A stretch of 64,000 bases of DNA from Armatimonadota bacterium (GCA_026003195.1 BPGU01000004.1:134317-198316); one strand, 5' to 3'; positions 24,593 to 34,236 are shown, counted from the first letter of the stretch. The notes: generated by a model not told the origin, from the sequence alone. Made by a program: numbers and translations.

Positions 24593-24734
24593 GCTGGGTG
24601 TTATTGTACTGCGCTACCGCTCTCCTGTCAAATGCCGGTGAGAGCAGACACACAGGTCTATCCCCTGCGGTCGGATGCGGGGCTCGAGGCATACCTGCGT
24701 GTGCGCAGTTACATTCCATCAGCCTCACTGCCTG

Positions 24735-24764
24735 TTTACAACAAAGTGGCGAATATGGTAGACT
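24735..24764 (+). promoter_or_regulatory. Promoter of the HEAT-thioredoxin gene
   Basis: TTTACA (24735-24740), 18 bp, TAGACT (24759-24764); expected start near 24771, about 48 nt before the ATG. GGAGG lies at the usual distance before ATG 24819. Confidence 0.5.
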
Positions 24765-24818
24765 GTATACCGGTTCGGCAGTTCCTGCTTCATCTTTTGG
24801 GAGGGCTGGAGGTGGGGG

Positions 24819-26006
24819 ATGGCTGCTTCCTCTCCATCGGGTGCCGAGAGTGAAACAAAACCGCAAAAGGTCCATCCATTGTGGGGAGCACTGGTTATCT
24901 TGGCAGCCCTGGCGGTTCTCTTCGTGATGATATACCCCTTCATCGCCGGTCGTCTGAGCCAGAATCTGCAGATTCCCTCTACCGAAGAGACCACTGTCCG
25001 GGTGGCTGACAGGATGGCGCCTTTGCCACAAGCTGAGCGTGCCAGGCTGGCCAGGGAGCTGTTTCGCAGCCCCAATCCCCTGGTGCGTCTGGCAGTGGTG
25101 GAATCGATTGAAGACTGGAAAATCCGGGACGCTTACCCCTTGCTGGAGCGGGGCATGGAAGATAACTGCTCGGCAGTGCGCCGACGTTCACTAGAAGCAT
25201 TGTGGAAGTTAGAGCGGGAACGCGGGATGCGCCTGCTGCTGGCAGGGCTGCTCGATGAGGACGTAGACATCCGCCGTGCAGCCGTCAGTCAGTTGCGTTT
25301 CGCCAACGACAAACGGACGATACCCGCCGTGATGCCCCTGCTGGATGATAGTGACCAGACCACCCGCTTCTTCGCGTTGGGCGTACTGCGCAAGATAACC
25401 GGGCAGCCTTACTTCGCCAAAACGACCGATCCGCCCGAAAAACAGCAGGCGGTTATCCGTCAGTGGAAACAGTGGTGGGCGAAAGAACGCGCTCGATGGG
25501 TGGATGCAGAGAAATGGGCAAATGCAAAGCCCGTCTATCCTGCCCGCACCGACCCTGCTCCTGACTTCACCGTGACAGCGGTGGATGGTTCCAGGATACG
25601 CCTTGCGGACTATCGGGGCAAGATATTGCTGTTGCACTTCTACGGTACGTGGTGCGCTCCGTGCGAGTTTGAGATGCCCGAGCTGGTGCGCCTGCGGCAA
25701 GCTTTCCCGGAGGAACAGCTTGCCATGCTGGGCGTGGCGGTGAACGAAACAGAGGGAGAACGCGCCGTGCGCGAGTGGATGGCAAAGTTCAAAATCACCT
25801 ACCCACAGGCTCTGGCAACCGCCGATATCGCCTCCGCATACTGGATACAGGGTGTGCCCATTACCTACCTCATCGACGCTCAGGGGCGTATCCGCTACCG
25901 ATGGGACGGCGAACGCGACTTTGAAACCTTCCGCAGGGCAGTGGAGCGCATTCGCCGAGAATCTACCGCCACAGGTTCATTACCCACACCAGCAGGGGGG
26001 CAATAA
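24819..26006 (+). CDS. Membrane-anchored HEAT-repeat / TlpA-type thioredoxin fusion
   Basis: 395 residues. One N-terminal transmembrane helix (about 22-44) exports the rest. Residues about 75-200 form HEAT-like repeats (LVRLAVVESIEDWKIRDAYPLLERG, AVRRRSLEALWKLERERGM, DIRRAAVSQLRFANDKRTIPAVMPLL). Residues about 245-385 are a thioredoxin/AhpC-TSA fold of TlpA/ResA type with the CxxC motif WCAPC and cis-proline QGVPITYLID. It should act as a disulphide oxidoreductase outside the membrane, the HEAT part probably docking a partner. The last 44 bp overlap the end of the convergent DUF554 pseudogene. Confidence 0.88.
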   Translation: MAASSPSGAESETKPQKVHPLWGALVILAALAVLFVMIYPFIAGRLSQNLQIPSTEETTVRVADRMAPLPQAERARLARELFRSPNPLVRLAVVESIEDWKIRDAYPLLERGMEDNCSAVRRRSLEALWKLERERGMRLLLAGLLDEDVDIRRAAVSQLRFANDKRTIPAVMPLLDDSDQTTRFFALGVLRKITGQPYFAKTTDPPEKQQAVIRQWKQWWAKERARWVDAEKWANAKPVYPARTDPAPDFTVTAVDGSRIRLADYRGKILLLHFYGTWCAPCEFEMPELVRLRQAFPEEQLAMLGVAVNETEGERAVREWMAKFKITYPQALATADIASAYWIQGVPITYLIDAQGRIRYRWDGERDFETFRRAVERIRRESTATGSLPTPAGGQ

Positions 26007-26656
26007 CCAGCGCAGGCAGGAAGTTCGCTACCGGAATCGGGCGCAGGTTCAGCAGGCGGATACCTAATCCCAGCATCATCAACCCGCCGGTGGCGAACAT
26101 TACGTTCTTCATGCCTTCGGTCAGCACGTTGCCTATCCAGCCTGCGCCCAGCGTCAGTGTGCCCTGCACCACCAGCACCGTTCCCGCCGAGAACAACACT
26201 CCCCAGCCCAGCGCAGCGGTGAAAAAGGCGGCGGAGACTCCGTCCAGCAAGACTCTTCACCAACAAGCAGGCTATAGTCACCTCTCAAGCCGTCCTGAAT
26301 ACAACCCATGATGGTCATGGGACCGACGCAGAAGAGGATGCTGGTGCTTACGAAACGCCTGACTGAAGGTGCTCCCCCCCTCGTTGCTGAAGCGTTGCTG
26401 TAAGGCGTCGCCCAAGCGCGTCCAGCTTGCCCTCGATATCCAGCCCTTCGCCAATGAGTGCGCCAACCAGCAGGCTCGCCAGAGGTAAAAGGGGGTTTTT
26501 CTCGCTCAGGCTCATCTGCACCCCAATCATCAGCGTCATCAAACCGATGATTTGCATGGTGGTTTCGCGCAGGCGCGGCTTCAGGAACCGCCGCGCCGTG
26601 AGCCCTACGCCCGTGCCGATAACCACCATGGCTGTATTCATGAAGGTGCCGATCAT
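25963..26656 (-). pseudogene. DUF554 membrane protein, two frameshifts
   Basis: Frame 1 (26656-26348) gives MIGTFMNTAMVVIGTGVGLTARR to LIGEGLDIEGKLDALGRRL, the normal DUF554 N-terminal half. Homology continues in frame 2 (FVSTSILFCVGPMTIMGCIQDGLRGDYS) and then in frame 3 (LLDGVSAAFFTAALGWGVLFSAG to the end). The first shift is at a run of seven G on the minus strand (26374-26380), where eight would restore the frame. The second is near 26250-26262 and also needs one extra base. Both may be real decay or assembly errors. Its start overlaps the acyl-CoA ligase stop (ATGA). Confidence 0.8.
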
Positions 26657-28188
26657 CCTGCGCTGGCGCCCTGCTCCTGCTCGAGTTCCTTACGCAACAG
26701 CCGCTTGAGGATTTTACCCGTGCCCGACTTGGGCAGCGACTCGCGGAATATCACACGCCGCGGTACCTTGAAATTCGCCAGCCGCTGGCGGCAGTAGCGA
26801 ATCATCTCACGCTCGGTCGCCTGTGCTCCCGGTTTCAGCACCACGTAAGCCACTGGAGCCTCACCGCGCAGCTCGTCATACTCGCCGACCACCGCCGCCT
26901 CCGCGACCGCCGGGTGAGCGTGCAGCACCTCCTCCACCTCACGGGGGTAGACGTTCAATCCACCCACGATAATCATGTCTTTCTTGCGGTCGAGGATGTA
27001 GAAATAGCCATCCTCGTCCATTTTACCGATGTCGCCGGTGTGGTACCATCCGCTGCGCATGGCTTCAGCGGTGGCTTCGGGCTGGTTATAGTAGCCCAGC
27101 ATCACGTTTTCGCCGCGCACCACGATCTCGCCCAGTTCACCCACCGGAACCTCGTTGTCGTTGTCGTCGAAGATTTTCATCTCCACGCCGGGGATGGGTA
27201 GCCCGATGCTGCCCGGCTTGCGCACCCCTCGTGGCGGGTTCACCGCGGTAACCGGCGAACACTCCGTGGGTCCATCCCCCTCCACAATCACCACGTTGAA
27301 CCGCTTCTCGAAGGCTTCCATGACCGCCACCGGCATCGGCGCACCGCCCGACACGCAGATGCGCAGGGAGGACAGGTCGTACTCGCGCGGCAACGGGAAA
27401 TGCAGGATGGCGGCAAACATCGTCGGCACGGCGGGAAAGATGGTGCAACGGTGCTTCTCTATCGCCTCCAGCACACCGTCGGGAGTGAATCGCTCCAGCA
27501 GCGTGCTGGTACAGCCTACGTGGATAGAGAGATGCATGCATACCGTGCCCGCGAAAGCATGGAACAGCGGCAACACGGTCACGAAGTTATCCGCAGGCAC
27601 CATCTCCAGCACGGGCACGCACGATTCGCAGTTGGCAATCAGGTTGCGGTGGCTGAGCATACACCCTTTGGGAAAGCCCGTCGTGCCGGAGGTGTAAAGA
27701 AACACAGCAGGATGCTCACGCGGGTTGAGCTCGGGTGGAGTGGGCACCGGTGCAGGCTGCTGCCACAGGGCGTCGAAAGGCAGGAAGTCAGGAGCTTCAC
27801 CCCCTGCCAGCAACAGATGCTGTAGGGAAGGAACCTCCGGCTTCACCGCCCGAAGCACATCCGCCAGCATCGGTATCGTCACCGCTGCTTTCACACCGGC
27901 GTCGTTGTAGATGTAGCGTAGTTCGTCGGGCTTCAGCAAGGGATTGGCGGGCACAGCAATCGCGCCCAGTGCCTGGCAGGCGTAATATGCCATCACGAAC
28001 TGCGGCATGTTGGGGAGCAGAATCGCCACCCTGTCGCCCTTTTCAATGCCGAGTTCCTTCAGCCCCTTCGCGACCCCGCTCACCGCGCCGAGCAGCTGTG
28101 CGTAAGAGATAGACTTATCACGGAAGATAAGAGCAGTTTGATCGGGATTGCGCTGGGTGGTTTGTAAAAGCATTCCGAAAAGATTCAT
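26653..28188 (-). CDS. Long-chain acyl-CoA synthetase-type AMP ligase
   Basis: 511 residues of the ANL superfamily: P-loop-like YTSGTTGFPKGCMLSH, GDGPTECSPVT (A5), YHTGDIGKMDEDGYFYILDRKKDMI (A7-A8) and the PKSGTGKIL lysine motif at the C terminus. It activates a fatty acid with ATP to the CoA ester. ATG 28188 (MNLFGMLLQTTQRNPDQTALIF) fits the family start and has GAGGAGG 12 nt upstream; the in-frame extension to 28257 lacks family similarity. Translationally coupled to the DUF554 remnant downstream. Confidence 0.92.
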   Translation of the reverse strand: MNLFGMLLQTTQRNPDQTALIFRDKSISYAQLLGAVSGVAKGLKELGIEKGDRVAILLPNMPQFVMAYYACQALGAIAVPANPLLKPDELRYIYNDAGVKAAVTIPMLADVLRAVKPEVPSLQHLLLAGGEAPDFLPFDALWQQPAPVPTPPELNPREHPAVFLYTSGTTGFPKGCMLSHRNLIANCESCVPVLEMVPADNFVTVLPLFHAFAGTVCMHLSIHVGCTSTLLERFTPDGVLEAIEKHRCTIFPAVPTMFAAILHFPLPREYDLSSLRICVSGGAPMPVAVMEAFEKRFNVVIVEGDGPTECSPVTAVNPPRGVRKPGSIGLPIPGVEMKIFDDNDNEVPVGELGEIVVRGENVMLGYYNQPEATAEAMRSGWYHTGDIGKMDEDGYFYILDRKKDMIIVGGLNVYPREVEEVLHAHPAVAEAAVVGEYDELRGEAPVAYVVLKPGAQATEREMIRYCRQRLANFKVPRRVIFRESLPKSGTGKILKRLLRKELEQEQGASAG

Positions 28189-28326
28189 CGCTCTGTCACA
28201 CCTCCTCTCTGGTGGATTCGCAAAGGGAGGAGCTTTTTCCTGCGAAACAGGAATCACGGGATCACAGGTGGTAACAGCTCCATGTCATCGCGAGGCACGA
28301 AGTGAGCACATCAAGGAGGTACACAA

Positions 28327-29358
28327 GTGGCACTCGAGCAATGGGGTATCGGCATCGTCGGTTTGGGCGGTATCGCCAACATACACCTGACCGCTTACCG
28401 CAATCTGGCACTGAAGGTCGTGGGCGGCGCAGATATTGACCCCGAGCGCGTCCAGAGGATGCAGGCGAAATGGGAACTGCCCATCGCCACTACCGATGTG
28501 GAGTCTCTCATCGCCCATCCCGAAGTGAAGATTGTGGATGTGGCGGCGCCGCATTTCTTGCACGTGCGCGAACCCATTTTCCGCTGGGCAGCAAAGTACG
28601 GCAAAGCGCTGTTCGTGCAGAAGCCGCTGGAGCAGTACTACGAAAATGCCAGAAAACTGGTGCAAATCGCCGAAGAGGCGGGCATCCCGCTGATGGCCAA
28701 CCAGAACTCGGTATTTGTGCCCGGTTTTCAGGTGGTAGAGCGGTATCTCCGTGAGGGAACTATCGGCACGCCGTACTACTGCCAGATAGAGAACCGCAAC
28801 TGGTATGACCTGAGCGGGCACCCCTTCTACGGCAAGCAGGAGCGCTGGGTGCTCAGCGATATGGGAGTGCATCATCTCGCGCTGGTGGTGCACTGGTTCG
28901 GCAGCTGGCGGAGCGCATACGCCATCATGGGGCGCGACCCTTCCCAAAAAGGCATTGTCGGCGACACCTGGAACGTGATGAACATCCGCTTCGAGAACGG
29001 CATGCAGGCGTGTATCCTCAACAACTGGTGCTATCGCGGGCACCTGCCACGCCCGCACTCCGTGGAAGAGGTGGTGATTCAGGGGGACAAGGGTGCCATC
29101 ACAGGCACCAGCGAGGAGGTGGTCATCGTGACTGCCGACCCGCCTGCCGAGATACGTCCTCGTTTCACTGGCAAATGGTTCCCCGACGCTTTCAGCAACG
29201 CCATATCGCACTACATCCGCTCTCTGGAGGAGGGCAAGCCTTACCTGTGCAGCGGCAGGCACAACCTGCAGGTGGTTGCGCTGATTGAGGCGGGCTACCG
29301 CTCGGTGCAGGAAGGGCGCGAGGTGACCCGTAAAGAGATAATGGGTGACGATGCTTGA
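28327..29358 (+). CDS. Gfo/Idh/MocA-family oxidoreductase
   Basis: 343 residues. N-terminal Rossmann fold (GIGIVGLGGIANIHLTAYRN) and a C-terminal alpha/beta domain with an EKP-like motif (here FVQKPLEQ) and a SDMGVHHLALVVHWFG segment that supplies the catalytic His/Asp. It should oxidise or reduce a sugar or inositol derivative with NAD(P). GTG 28327 has AAGGAGG 8 nt upstream. The ThuA-family gene starts 25 bp downstream on the same strand, a common pairing in sugar catabolic loci. Confidence 0.92.
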   Translation: MALEQWGIGIVGLGGIANIHLTAYRNLALKVVGGADIDPERVQRMQAKWELPIATTDVESLIAHPEVKIVDVAAPHFLHVREPIFRWAAKYGKALFVQKPLEQYYENARKLVQIAEEAGIPLMANQNSVFVPGFQVVERYLREGTIGTPYYCQIENRNWYDLSGHPFYGKQERWVLSDMGVHHLALVVHWFGSWRSAYAIMGRDPSQKGIVGDTWNVMNIRFENGMQACILNNWCYRGHLPRPHSVEEVVIQGDKGAITGTSEEVVIVTADPPAEIRPRFTGKWFPDAFSNAISHYIRSLEEGKPYLCSGRHNLQVVALIEAGYRSVQEGREVTRKEIMGDDA

Positions 29359-29383
29359 AAACGGAAGCCATACGGAGGAGGAA

Positions 29384-30134
29384 ATGAGCAAACTGCGTGT
29401 TCTGGTATGGGATGAGAATCCGCCCCATGCACCCAAAGCCATCTACCCGAACAGTATCAACGGCGCAGTGGCGGAAGGGCTCAAAGAGCTGGACACAGAG
29501 GGTGTGCTGGAGGTGCGCACTCGCCAATCTCGACGAACCGGAGCAGGGCTGCCCTGCCGACCTGCTGGCGGACACCGATGTGCTGATGTGGTGGGGACAC
29601 GCCCGGCACGGCGAGGTGAAAGACGAACTGGCAGCACGTATTGCGCAGCGCGTCCAGCAGGAGGGTATGGGTTTTGTCGCCCTGCACTCGGCACACTACT
29701 CCAAGCCGTTCCGAGCGGTGCTGAACTGCACCGGACACCTGAAAGGCGGCTGGCGCGAGCACGAACCGCCGGAAGACGAGCATATCCGCGTGTGCGCTCC
29801 CTGGCATCCGATTGCTCAGGGGGTGGAAGACTTCGTCTTGAACGGTGAGGAGATGTACGGCGCGCCGTTTGACGTGCCTCCGCCGCTGGTGGTCATCCTG
29901 CAGTCCTACTTCCCGCTGGGCGGCGAGACCTTCCCGTCCGGTTTGTGCTGGACGGTAGGCAAAGGGATAGACCCGAACTTCACTTCAGGACCCGGTGGCG
30001 GCGTTGGACAGGGCGAAGGCATCGGGCGCGTGTTCTACTTCCGCCCCGGGCACGAGACGATGCCCACCTACTTCCATCCCACCGTCCGCCGCATCCTGTA
30101 CAACGCGGTACTCTGGGCGGGGAAGAGAGTGTAA
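29384..30134 (+). pseudogene. ThuA-family protein with single-base frameshift
   Basis: ATG 29384 follows GGAGGAGGAA. The first frame reads MSKLRVLVWDENPPHAPKAI to GVLEVRT, then homology moves to another frame as ANLDEPEQGCPADLLADTDVLMWWGHARH and continues to the end (VRRILYNAVLWAGKRV). Deleting one C near 29522 restores VRTANLDEPEQG, exactly the family pattern. All other family motifs (HSAHYSKPF, GE.MYGAPF, GRVFYFRPGHE) are intact, so this is either a very young pseudogene or a sequence error. ThuA-like proteins belong to the glutamine-amidotransferase-like fold and act in disaccharide use. Confidence 0.85.
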
Positions 30135-30159
30135 ACTTCCCTCACAGCAAAAGGGGAAC

Positions 30160-30184
30160 GCCCCTCTCCTCACCGGAGAGGGGC
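30160..30184. terminator. Bidirectional hairpin between convergent genes
   Basis: GCCCCTCTCC (30160-30169), 5-nt loop, GGAGAGGGGC (30175-30184). It lies between the ThuA gene and the convergent GH51 gene. It shares its stem with the repeats at 1396 and 56587, including the following AGGTCT motif seen at 1423. Confidence 0.6.
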
Positions 30185-30201
30185 GAGGTCTCTCCTCTTT
30201 G

Positions 30202-32607
30202 CTATCTCTCCTTCAGCACTATCACCGTCAGCGAGTGTTTGGGGAAGGTGTATCGGAACTGCGGAGTAATCCCCCTCCAACTGCTCTCCACCGGCGCGAC
30301 GCGCGTGGGGTTCTCCAGCGAGTTCTCGTCGTCCAGACTATCACTGGTGAGGGTTACCACTTTTGCCGAGGGCTGCAAAGCGCGCGTGCCCTGGAGGCGG
30401 ATCTCTGTCTCCACCGCCCTGTCGGAAACGTTCACCACCTTGAGAATGACCTCACGGGTCTGACGGTTCCGGCTCGCCACAGCATAGAGGGCTGGTAGCG
30501 ATTTGTCCTCGAAGTCATGGACCAATGTGCCATCCAGATAGCACCGGATGCGCGCCCCCTGCACCTCGATGCGGATGTCGTACCATCGTCCGGTTTCAAT
30601 GCTGCCGGGTACCTCGTTGCTCACGATGCTCTTGCCGCCGCCGACGCACTTCTCTACGGCGTGTTTGGAGTTGCCCCAGCCGCCGAGGTTCCACCAGTAC
30701 CAGTTGTTGTCATCGCGTACGCGGAAGAGGATGAGAAAGCCTTCCGCACCACCCAGCTTGCGCGCGCGCAGGGTCAGAGTGTAGTCCGTCCAGCTGGCGT
30801 CGCCCGCAACGGCACGGCAATCGGTGGCCAGGCTGTTCTGGCGATAGCTGCCTTCCACTGCCTGCCAGTCGCCTCGCACCACGCGCCAGCCGGTTGCCCC
30901 TTGCGTGAAATCGGCAGTAAACAGAGTCTGCCCGTCGTGCGTCACCTTCACCTCACGATACTCCGCCTGCGTCGCCCACGTACCCAGCCCGATCGCTCCG
31001 CGCTGTTCAGTCATCGCCATCGCCGGTGCCTGCACCTGCAGAGGCAACGCATGCGTCCCCCGATAGTTCCCGAACAGCTTCTGCACGTAATAGGAGGGCG
31101 TGCCATACACGCGCGAGCTGTCAAAACCAATCAGGTCGGGGTTCCACTGGCGGGCATTCACGTTCACCAACAAGGGTGCGTACGCCGCCATGATGACGAT
31201 ATCACTGTTGCGCTCTATACCCGTCATGAAGGCGGCTTCGGCAAGAGCCGCGCGCAGGTTACCCGTTCCGCACCCCTGCGTGACCGCATATTCGCCTACG
31301 AAAATCTTGGCACCGCTGCGGTCGTAACGGTCGTAGCGATTGGCTTGCGAGAGGAACCACTCCGGACTGGAGTAGTAGTGTTCGTCCAGCACATCCATCG
31401 GACGGCTGCGTACCGGGGAGTTGGCGATTATCTGAATCTGCGGGAAGCGCGCCTTGATGGCATCGTAGAAGCGAGCGTACCTTTCTTCATACGCCGGTCC
31501 CCAGTTCTCGTTGCCTACCTCCACAAAGCGCAGGGGGAAAGGTTTGGGGTGTCCGTTCTTCGCCCGCAGAGCCCCCCACCGGCTGCTGGGAGGTCCAATG
31601 GCGTATTCGATGGCGGCCAGCGCATCTTCGATCCACTCGTCCAGCTGTTCCATCGGCGCCACGTCGCCGTTGCGATACTGGCATGCCATCCCGCAGTTGA
31701 CCACCAGCAGCGGTTCTGCGCCCAGGTCTTCGCTCATCTGCAGGTATTCGTGTAAGCCCAGTCCCTGCGTGGTGGTATACCCCCACACGCACCAGCGCGA
31801 TGGACGCTCGGCGATGTCGCCCAGTGTCTCACGCCAGCGCAGGGCGTTGCTCATCCGATCGCCCTCCACGAAACAACCGCCGGGGAAGCGCAGAAAAGAG
31901 GGCTTGAGGTCCGCCAGCATCTGCGCCAGGTCCCGGCGCAAACCGTTGGCACGTCCCTTGAAGGTGTCTTCCGGCATCAGTGAGACCATATCCAGCCAGA
32001 CAGTGCCCGGTGAGTCGGCGGTAATCACCAGTCGCGCTTTGGGGTCGGTCGCACGGGAGGTGAGCGTCGCGGAGAATCGTTTCCAGTCTGTACCGATTCC
32101 CCGCACGGTGTGCTGGGCGTACACCTGACCACTTGCCCCCTGCAGACTGATCGTCAACTGTCCGCGAAAGCGTTCGTTCCTCCGGGCGTACAGAGACAGG
32201 CGATACCGCTTGCCCTTTTGTACCGCAATGCCCCAGTAGCCCTCGTTCATCACGCTGACTCTCGATGCGCCCTCATCGATCTCCCAGTGCAGGCTGCGCG
32301 TGTTTCGGGCGTGGAGTGGGTGGGAAGTGTCTATCGCAATGCGGGACTTTCCCCCGCCGTCTTCAGCGAGTGTCCATGCCCGCGGGACAGGGGCATCCTC
32401 GAAGGAGCGGTTACGCACCAGCTCGGCGTAGATTCCCCCGTCGCCTGCGTGGTTAATCTCCTCAAAGAAGATCCCCCACAACAGAGGGCTGATAGGCGTA
32501 CCCTCTACTCCCGCGTCCACTTCTATTCTGGCGACCTGAGCCTGCAAGCGCACCGAGAGGAAGACAAGCAGTGTCATCGCGAGGACGCAACCCTTCATGA
32601 ACCACAT
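30202..32607 (-). CDS. Secreted GH51-like alpha-L-arabinofuranosidase with added beta-sandwich module
   Basis: About 800 residues. A signal peptide (MWFMKGCVLAMTLLVFLSVRLQAQ) is followed by GISPLLWGIFFEEINHAGDGGIYAELVRNRSFE-like residues of GH51. A carbohydrate-binding-like insertion follows (about 90-190), then the barrel with acid/base EVGNENWGP and nucleophile IFVGEYAV. A further module (FTADFTQGATGWRVVRGDW... about 600-720) looks like a concanavalin/LamG-type sandwich. It should release arabinofuranose from plant polysaccharides outside the cell. ATG 32607 has GGAGAGGG 6 nt upstream; longer starts at 32613 and 32697 are possible. Confidence 0.92.
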   Translation of the reverse strand: MWFMKGCVLAMTLLVFLSVRLQAQVARIEVDAGVEGTPISPLLWGIFFEEINHAGDGGIYAELVRNRSFEDAPVPRAWTLAEDGGGKSRIAIDTSHPLHARNTRSLHWEIDEGASRVSVMNEGYWGIAVQKGKRYRLSLYARRNERFRGQLTISLQGASGQVYAQHTVRGIGTDWKRFSATLTSRATDPKARLVITADSPGTVWLDMVSLMPEDTFKGRANGLRRDLAQMLADLKPSFLRFPGGCFVEGDRMSNALRWRETLGDIAERPSRWCVWGYTTTQGLGLHEYLQMSEDLGAEPLLVVNCGMACQYRNGDVAPMEQLDEWIEDALAAIEYAIGPPSSRWGALRAKNGHPKPFPLRFVEVGNENWGPAYEERYARFYDAIKARFPQIQIIANSPVRSRPMDVLDEHYYSSPEWFLSQANRYDRYDRSGAKIFVGEYAVTQGCGTGNLRAALAEAAFMTGIERNSDIVIMAAYAPLLVNVNARQWNPDLIGFDSSRVYGTPSYYVQKLFGNYRGTHALPLQVQAPAMAMTEQRGAIGLGTWATQAEYREVKVTHDGQTLFTADFTQGATGWRVVRGDWQAVEGSYRQNSLATDCRAVAGDASWTDYTLTLRARKLGGAEGFLILFRVRDDNNWYWWNLGGWGNSKHAVEKCVGGGKSIVSNEVPGSIETGRWYDIRIEVQGARIRCYLDGTLVHDFEDKSLPALYAVASRNRQTREVILKVVNVSDRAVETEIRLQGTRALQPSAKVVTLTSDSLDDENSLENPTRVAPVESSWRGITPQFRYTFPKHSLTVIVLKER

Positions 32608-32726
32608 AGGCATCCCTCTCCCATACTCTGTCTCAACTGAATGCGCTTCTTGTTTCGCCATATTGCGACGATTCACCTGCCAGGAGAGAAGTCGCACAGC
32701 TCGCCCGGGTTCCCCCCTCAGCCACC

Positions 32727-32756
32727 TTGCAGGTCAACCCGTGCTTATGGTATACT
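32727..32756 (+). promoter_or_regulatory. Promoter of miaA-hfq
   Basis: TTGCAG (32727-32732), 18 bp, TATACT (32751-32756) with an upstream TGG that may form an extended -10. The expected leader is about 70 nt. Confidence 0.55.
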
Positions 32757-32833
32757 GGGTTGCGCAAGCATTTTGTACCTTGTCAAGTTGCAAGGGCGTA
32801 CGCTACAGCCACACCCTGAGAAGCACGGAGCCA

Positions 32834-33805
32834 ATGAGAGACTTTCTGCCTGATGTTCTGGCAGTCGTGGGCCCCACTGCGACCGGCAAGACGGACGTGG
32901 GTATCTTGTTAGCGGAAGCGCTGGGTGGCGAGATAATCTCTGCGGACTGCATGGCGGTCTATCGCGGGATGGATATCGGTACCGCCAAGCCTACGCCAGA
33001 TCAACAGCGGCGCGTGCGCTTCCACCTCATCGACGTCTGCAATCCCGATGAACCCTTCAGTGTAGCAAGGTTCCAGCAGCTGGCACTGGAGGCGATTCGT
33101 CAGATTCGGCAGCGTGGAGCGTTGCCGCTGGTGGTGGGAGGCACCGGGCTGTATGTGAAGGCGTTGCTGGATGGTTTTCACATCCCACCCGCCGCTGCGA
33201 ACGAGGCGCTGCGCCAGCAGCTGTGGCAGCAAGCGAAGAAAGAGGGCAGCACAGCCCTTCATGCGCGGCTCCAGGAGGTAGACCCCGTGGCGGCGTCGCG
33301 CATCCACCCCAACGACGCGGTGCGGATCATTCGTGCGCTGGAGGTCTACCAGCTCACAGGACGTCCTATTTCGGAGTGGCAGCGCAGCCAGCCTCCCGCA
33401 GAGGTGGGCAGTGCACGTCGCTTCGGGTTGACCATGCCGCGTGATCTGCTGTACCGGCGCATCAACGAGCGAGTGGAGCGGATGATAGCTCAGGGGTGGC
33501 TGGACGAGGTACGCCGACTGCTGGAAGCGGGTTATGCTCCCGACCTGCCCGCGATGCGCTCGCTGGGATATGGGGAGCTCGTACAGGTCGTGCAGGGACG
33601 GCTGCAACTCTCAGAAGCCATCACGCGGATACAACGTGAAACAAGGCGGTTTGCCAAGCGTCAATTAACATGGTTCCGCGCCGATAAGCACATCGAATGG
33701 ATTGACGCTTCGCAAGGTGCCGAAGAGGCGGCGCGGCAAATACTGCAAAAACTGCGAAGCGGGCAAGAAAACACTTCATGGATTTTGGGATGGAGGGGAG
33801 CCTAA
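32834..33805 (+). CDS. miaA: tRNA dimethylallyltransferase MiaA
   Basis: 323 residues. P-loop VVGPTATGKTDVGI, SADCMAVYRGMDIGTAKPT, HLIDVCNPDEPFSVA, VVGGTGLYVKALLDG and the C-terminal TRRFAKRQLTWFR are family signatures. The enzyme adds a dimethylallyl group to A37 of tRNAs reading UNN codons. ATG 32834 fits the family start. hfq starts 3 bp after the stop, as in the classical miaA-hfq operon of Proteobacteria. Confidence 0.97.
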   Translation: MRDFLPDVLAVVGPTATGKTDVGILLAEALGGEIISADCMAVYRGMDIGTAKPTPDQQRRVRFHLIDVCNPDEPFSVARFQQLALEAIRQIRQRGALPLVVGGTGLYVKALLDGFHIPPAAANEALRQQLWQQAKKEGSTALHARLQEVDPVAASRIHPNDAVRIIRALEVYQLTGRPISEWQRSQPPAEVGSARRFGLTMPRDLLYRRINERVERMIAQGWLDEVRRLLEAGYAPDLPAMRSLGYGELVQVVQGRLQLSEAITRIQRETRRFAKRQLTWFRADKHIEWIDASQGAEEAARQILQKLRSGQENTSWILGWRGA

Positions 33806-33808
33806 GAC

Positions 33809-34114
33809 ATGGCGAAGACTCAAATCAACTTGCAAGATGTTTTTTTGAACCAGGTGCGCAAGGAGAACATTGCCGTCACCATCTATTTGATAGGAGGCGT
33901 GCAACTGCGCGGGTTGGTTCGCGGGTTCGATGCCTTCACGGTGCTGCTCGACAGTCCGGGCAAGCCTACTCAACTGGTCTACAAACACGCGATTACCTCT
34001 GTGGTGCCTTCCAGACCGGTCTCTACCTATCGCCCGCCGGATGTTGCAGCACGAGCGGTCAGCGCGCCTGTCGAAGGCACCGAGAGCACCGAAACGCCTT
34101 CCGAGAACGTGTAA
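33809..34114 (+). CDS. hfq: RNA chaperone Hfq
   Basis: 101 residues. Sm1 motif [39 protein letters not shown] and Sm2 [12 protein letters not shown], where the usual YKHAIST is nearly kept. A flexible tail of about 35 residues rich in Ala, Pro, Thr and Glu follows. It forms the hexameric ring that helps small RNAs meet mRNAs. Cotranscribed with miaA. Confidence 0.96.
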   Translation: MAKTQINLQDVFLNQVRKENIAVTIYLIGGVQLRGLVRGFDAFTVLLDSPGKPTQLVYKHAITSVVPSRPVSTYRPPDVAARAVSAPVEGTESTETPSENV

Positions 34115-34141
34115 GCAGCGCGCCAGAGCGTCCAAAGGGCG

Positions 34142-34175
34142 AAGCAATCCTCCGACACCACAGGGGGGATTGCTT
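34142..34175 (+). terminator. Hairpin after hfq
   Basis: AAGCAATCC (34142-34150) pairs with GGATTGCTT (34167-34175) across a 16-nt loop. Only a short T run follows, so it is a weak intrinsic terminator or a processing hairpin between hfq and dapF. Confidence 0.45.
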
Positions 34176-34236
34176 TGCTGACTCTCGCGACGATAACGCG
34201 CAATTCTAGGCGACAGGAGGTTGTGGATAGCGTAAA

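Noticed and set aside
30517-31755. A 412-codon plus-strand open frame
   Set aside because: Antisense to the GH51 gene; no motif, no ribosome site.
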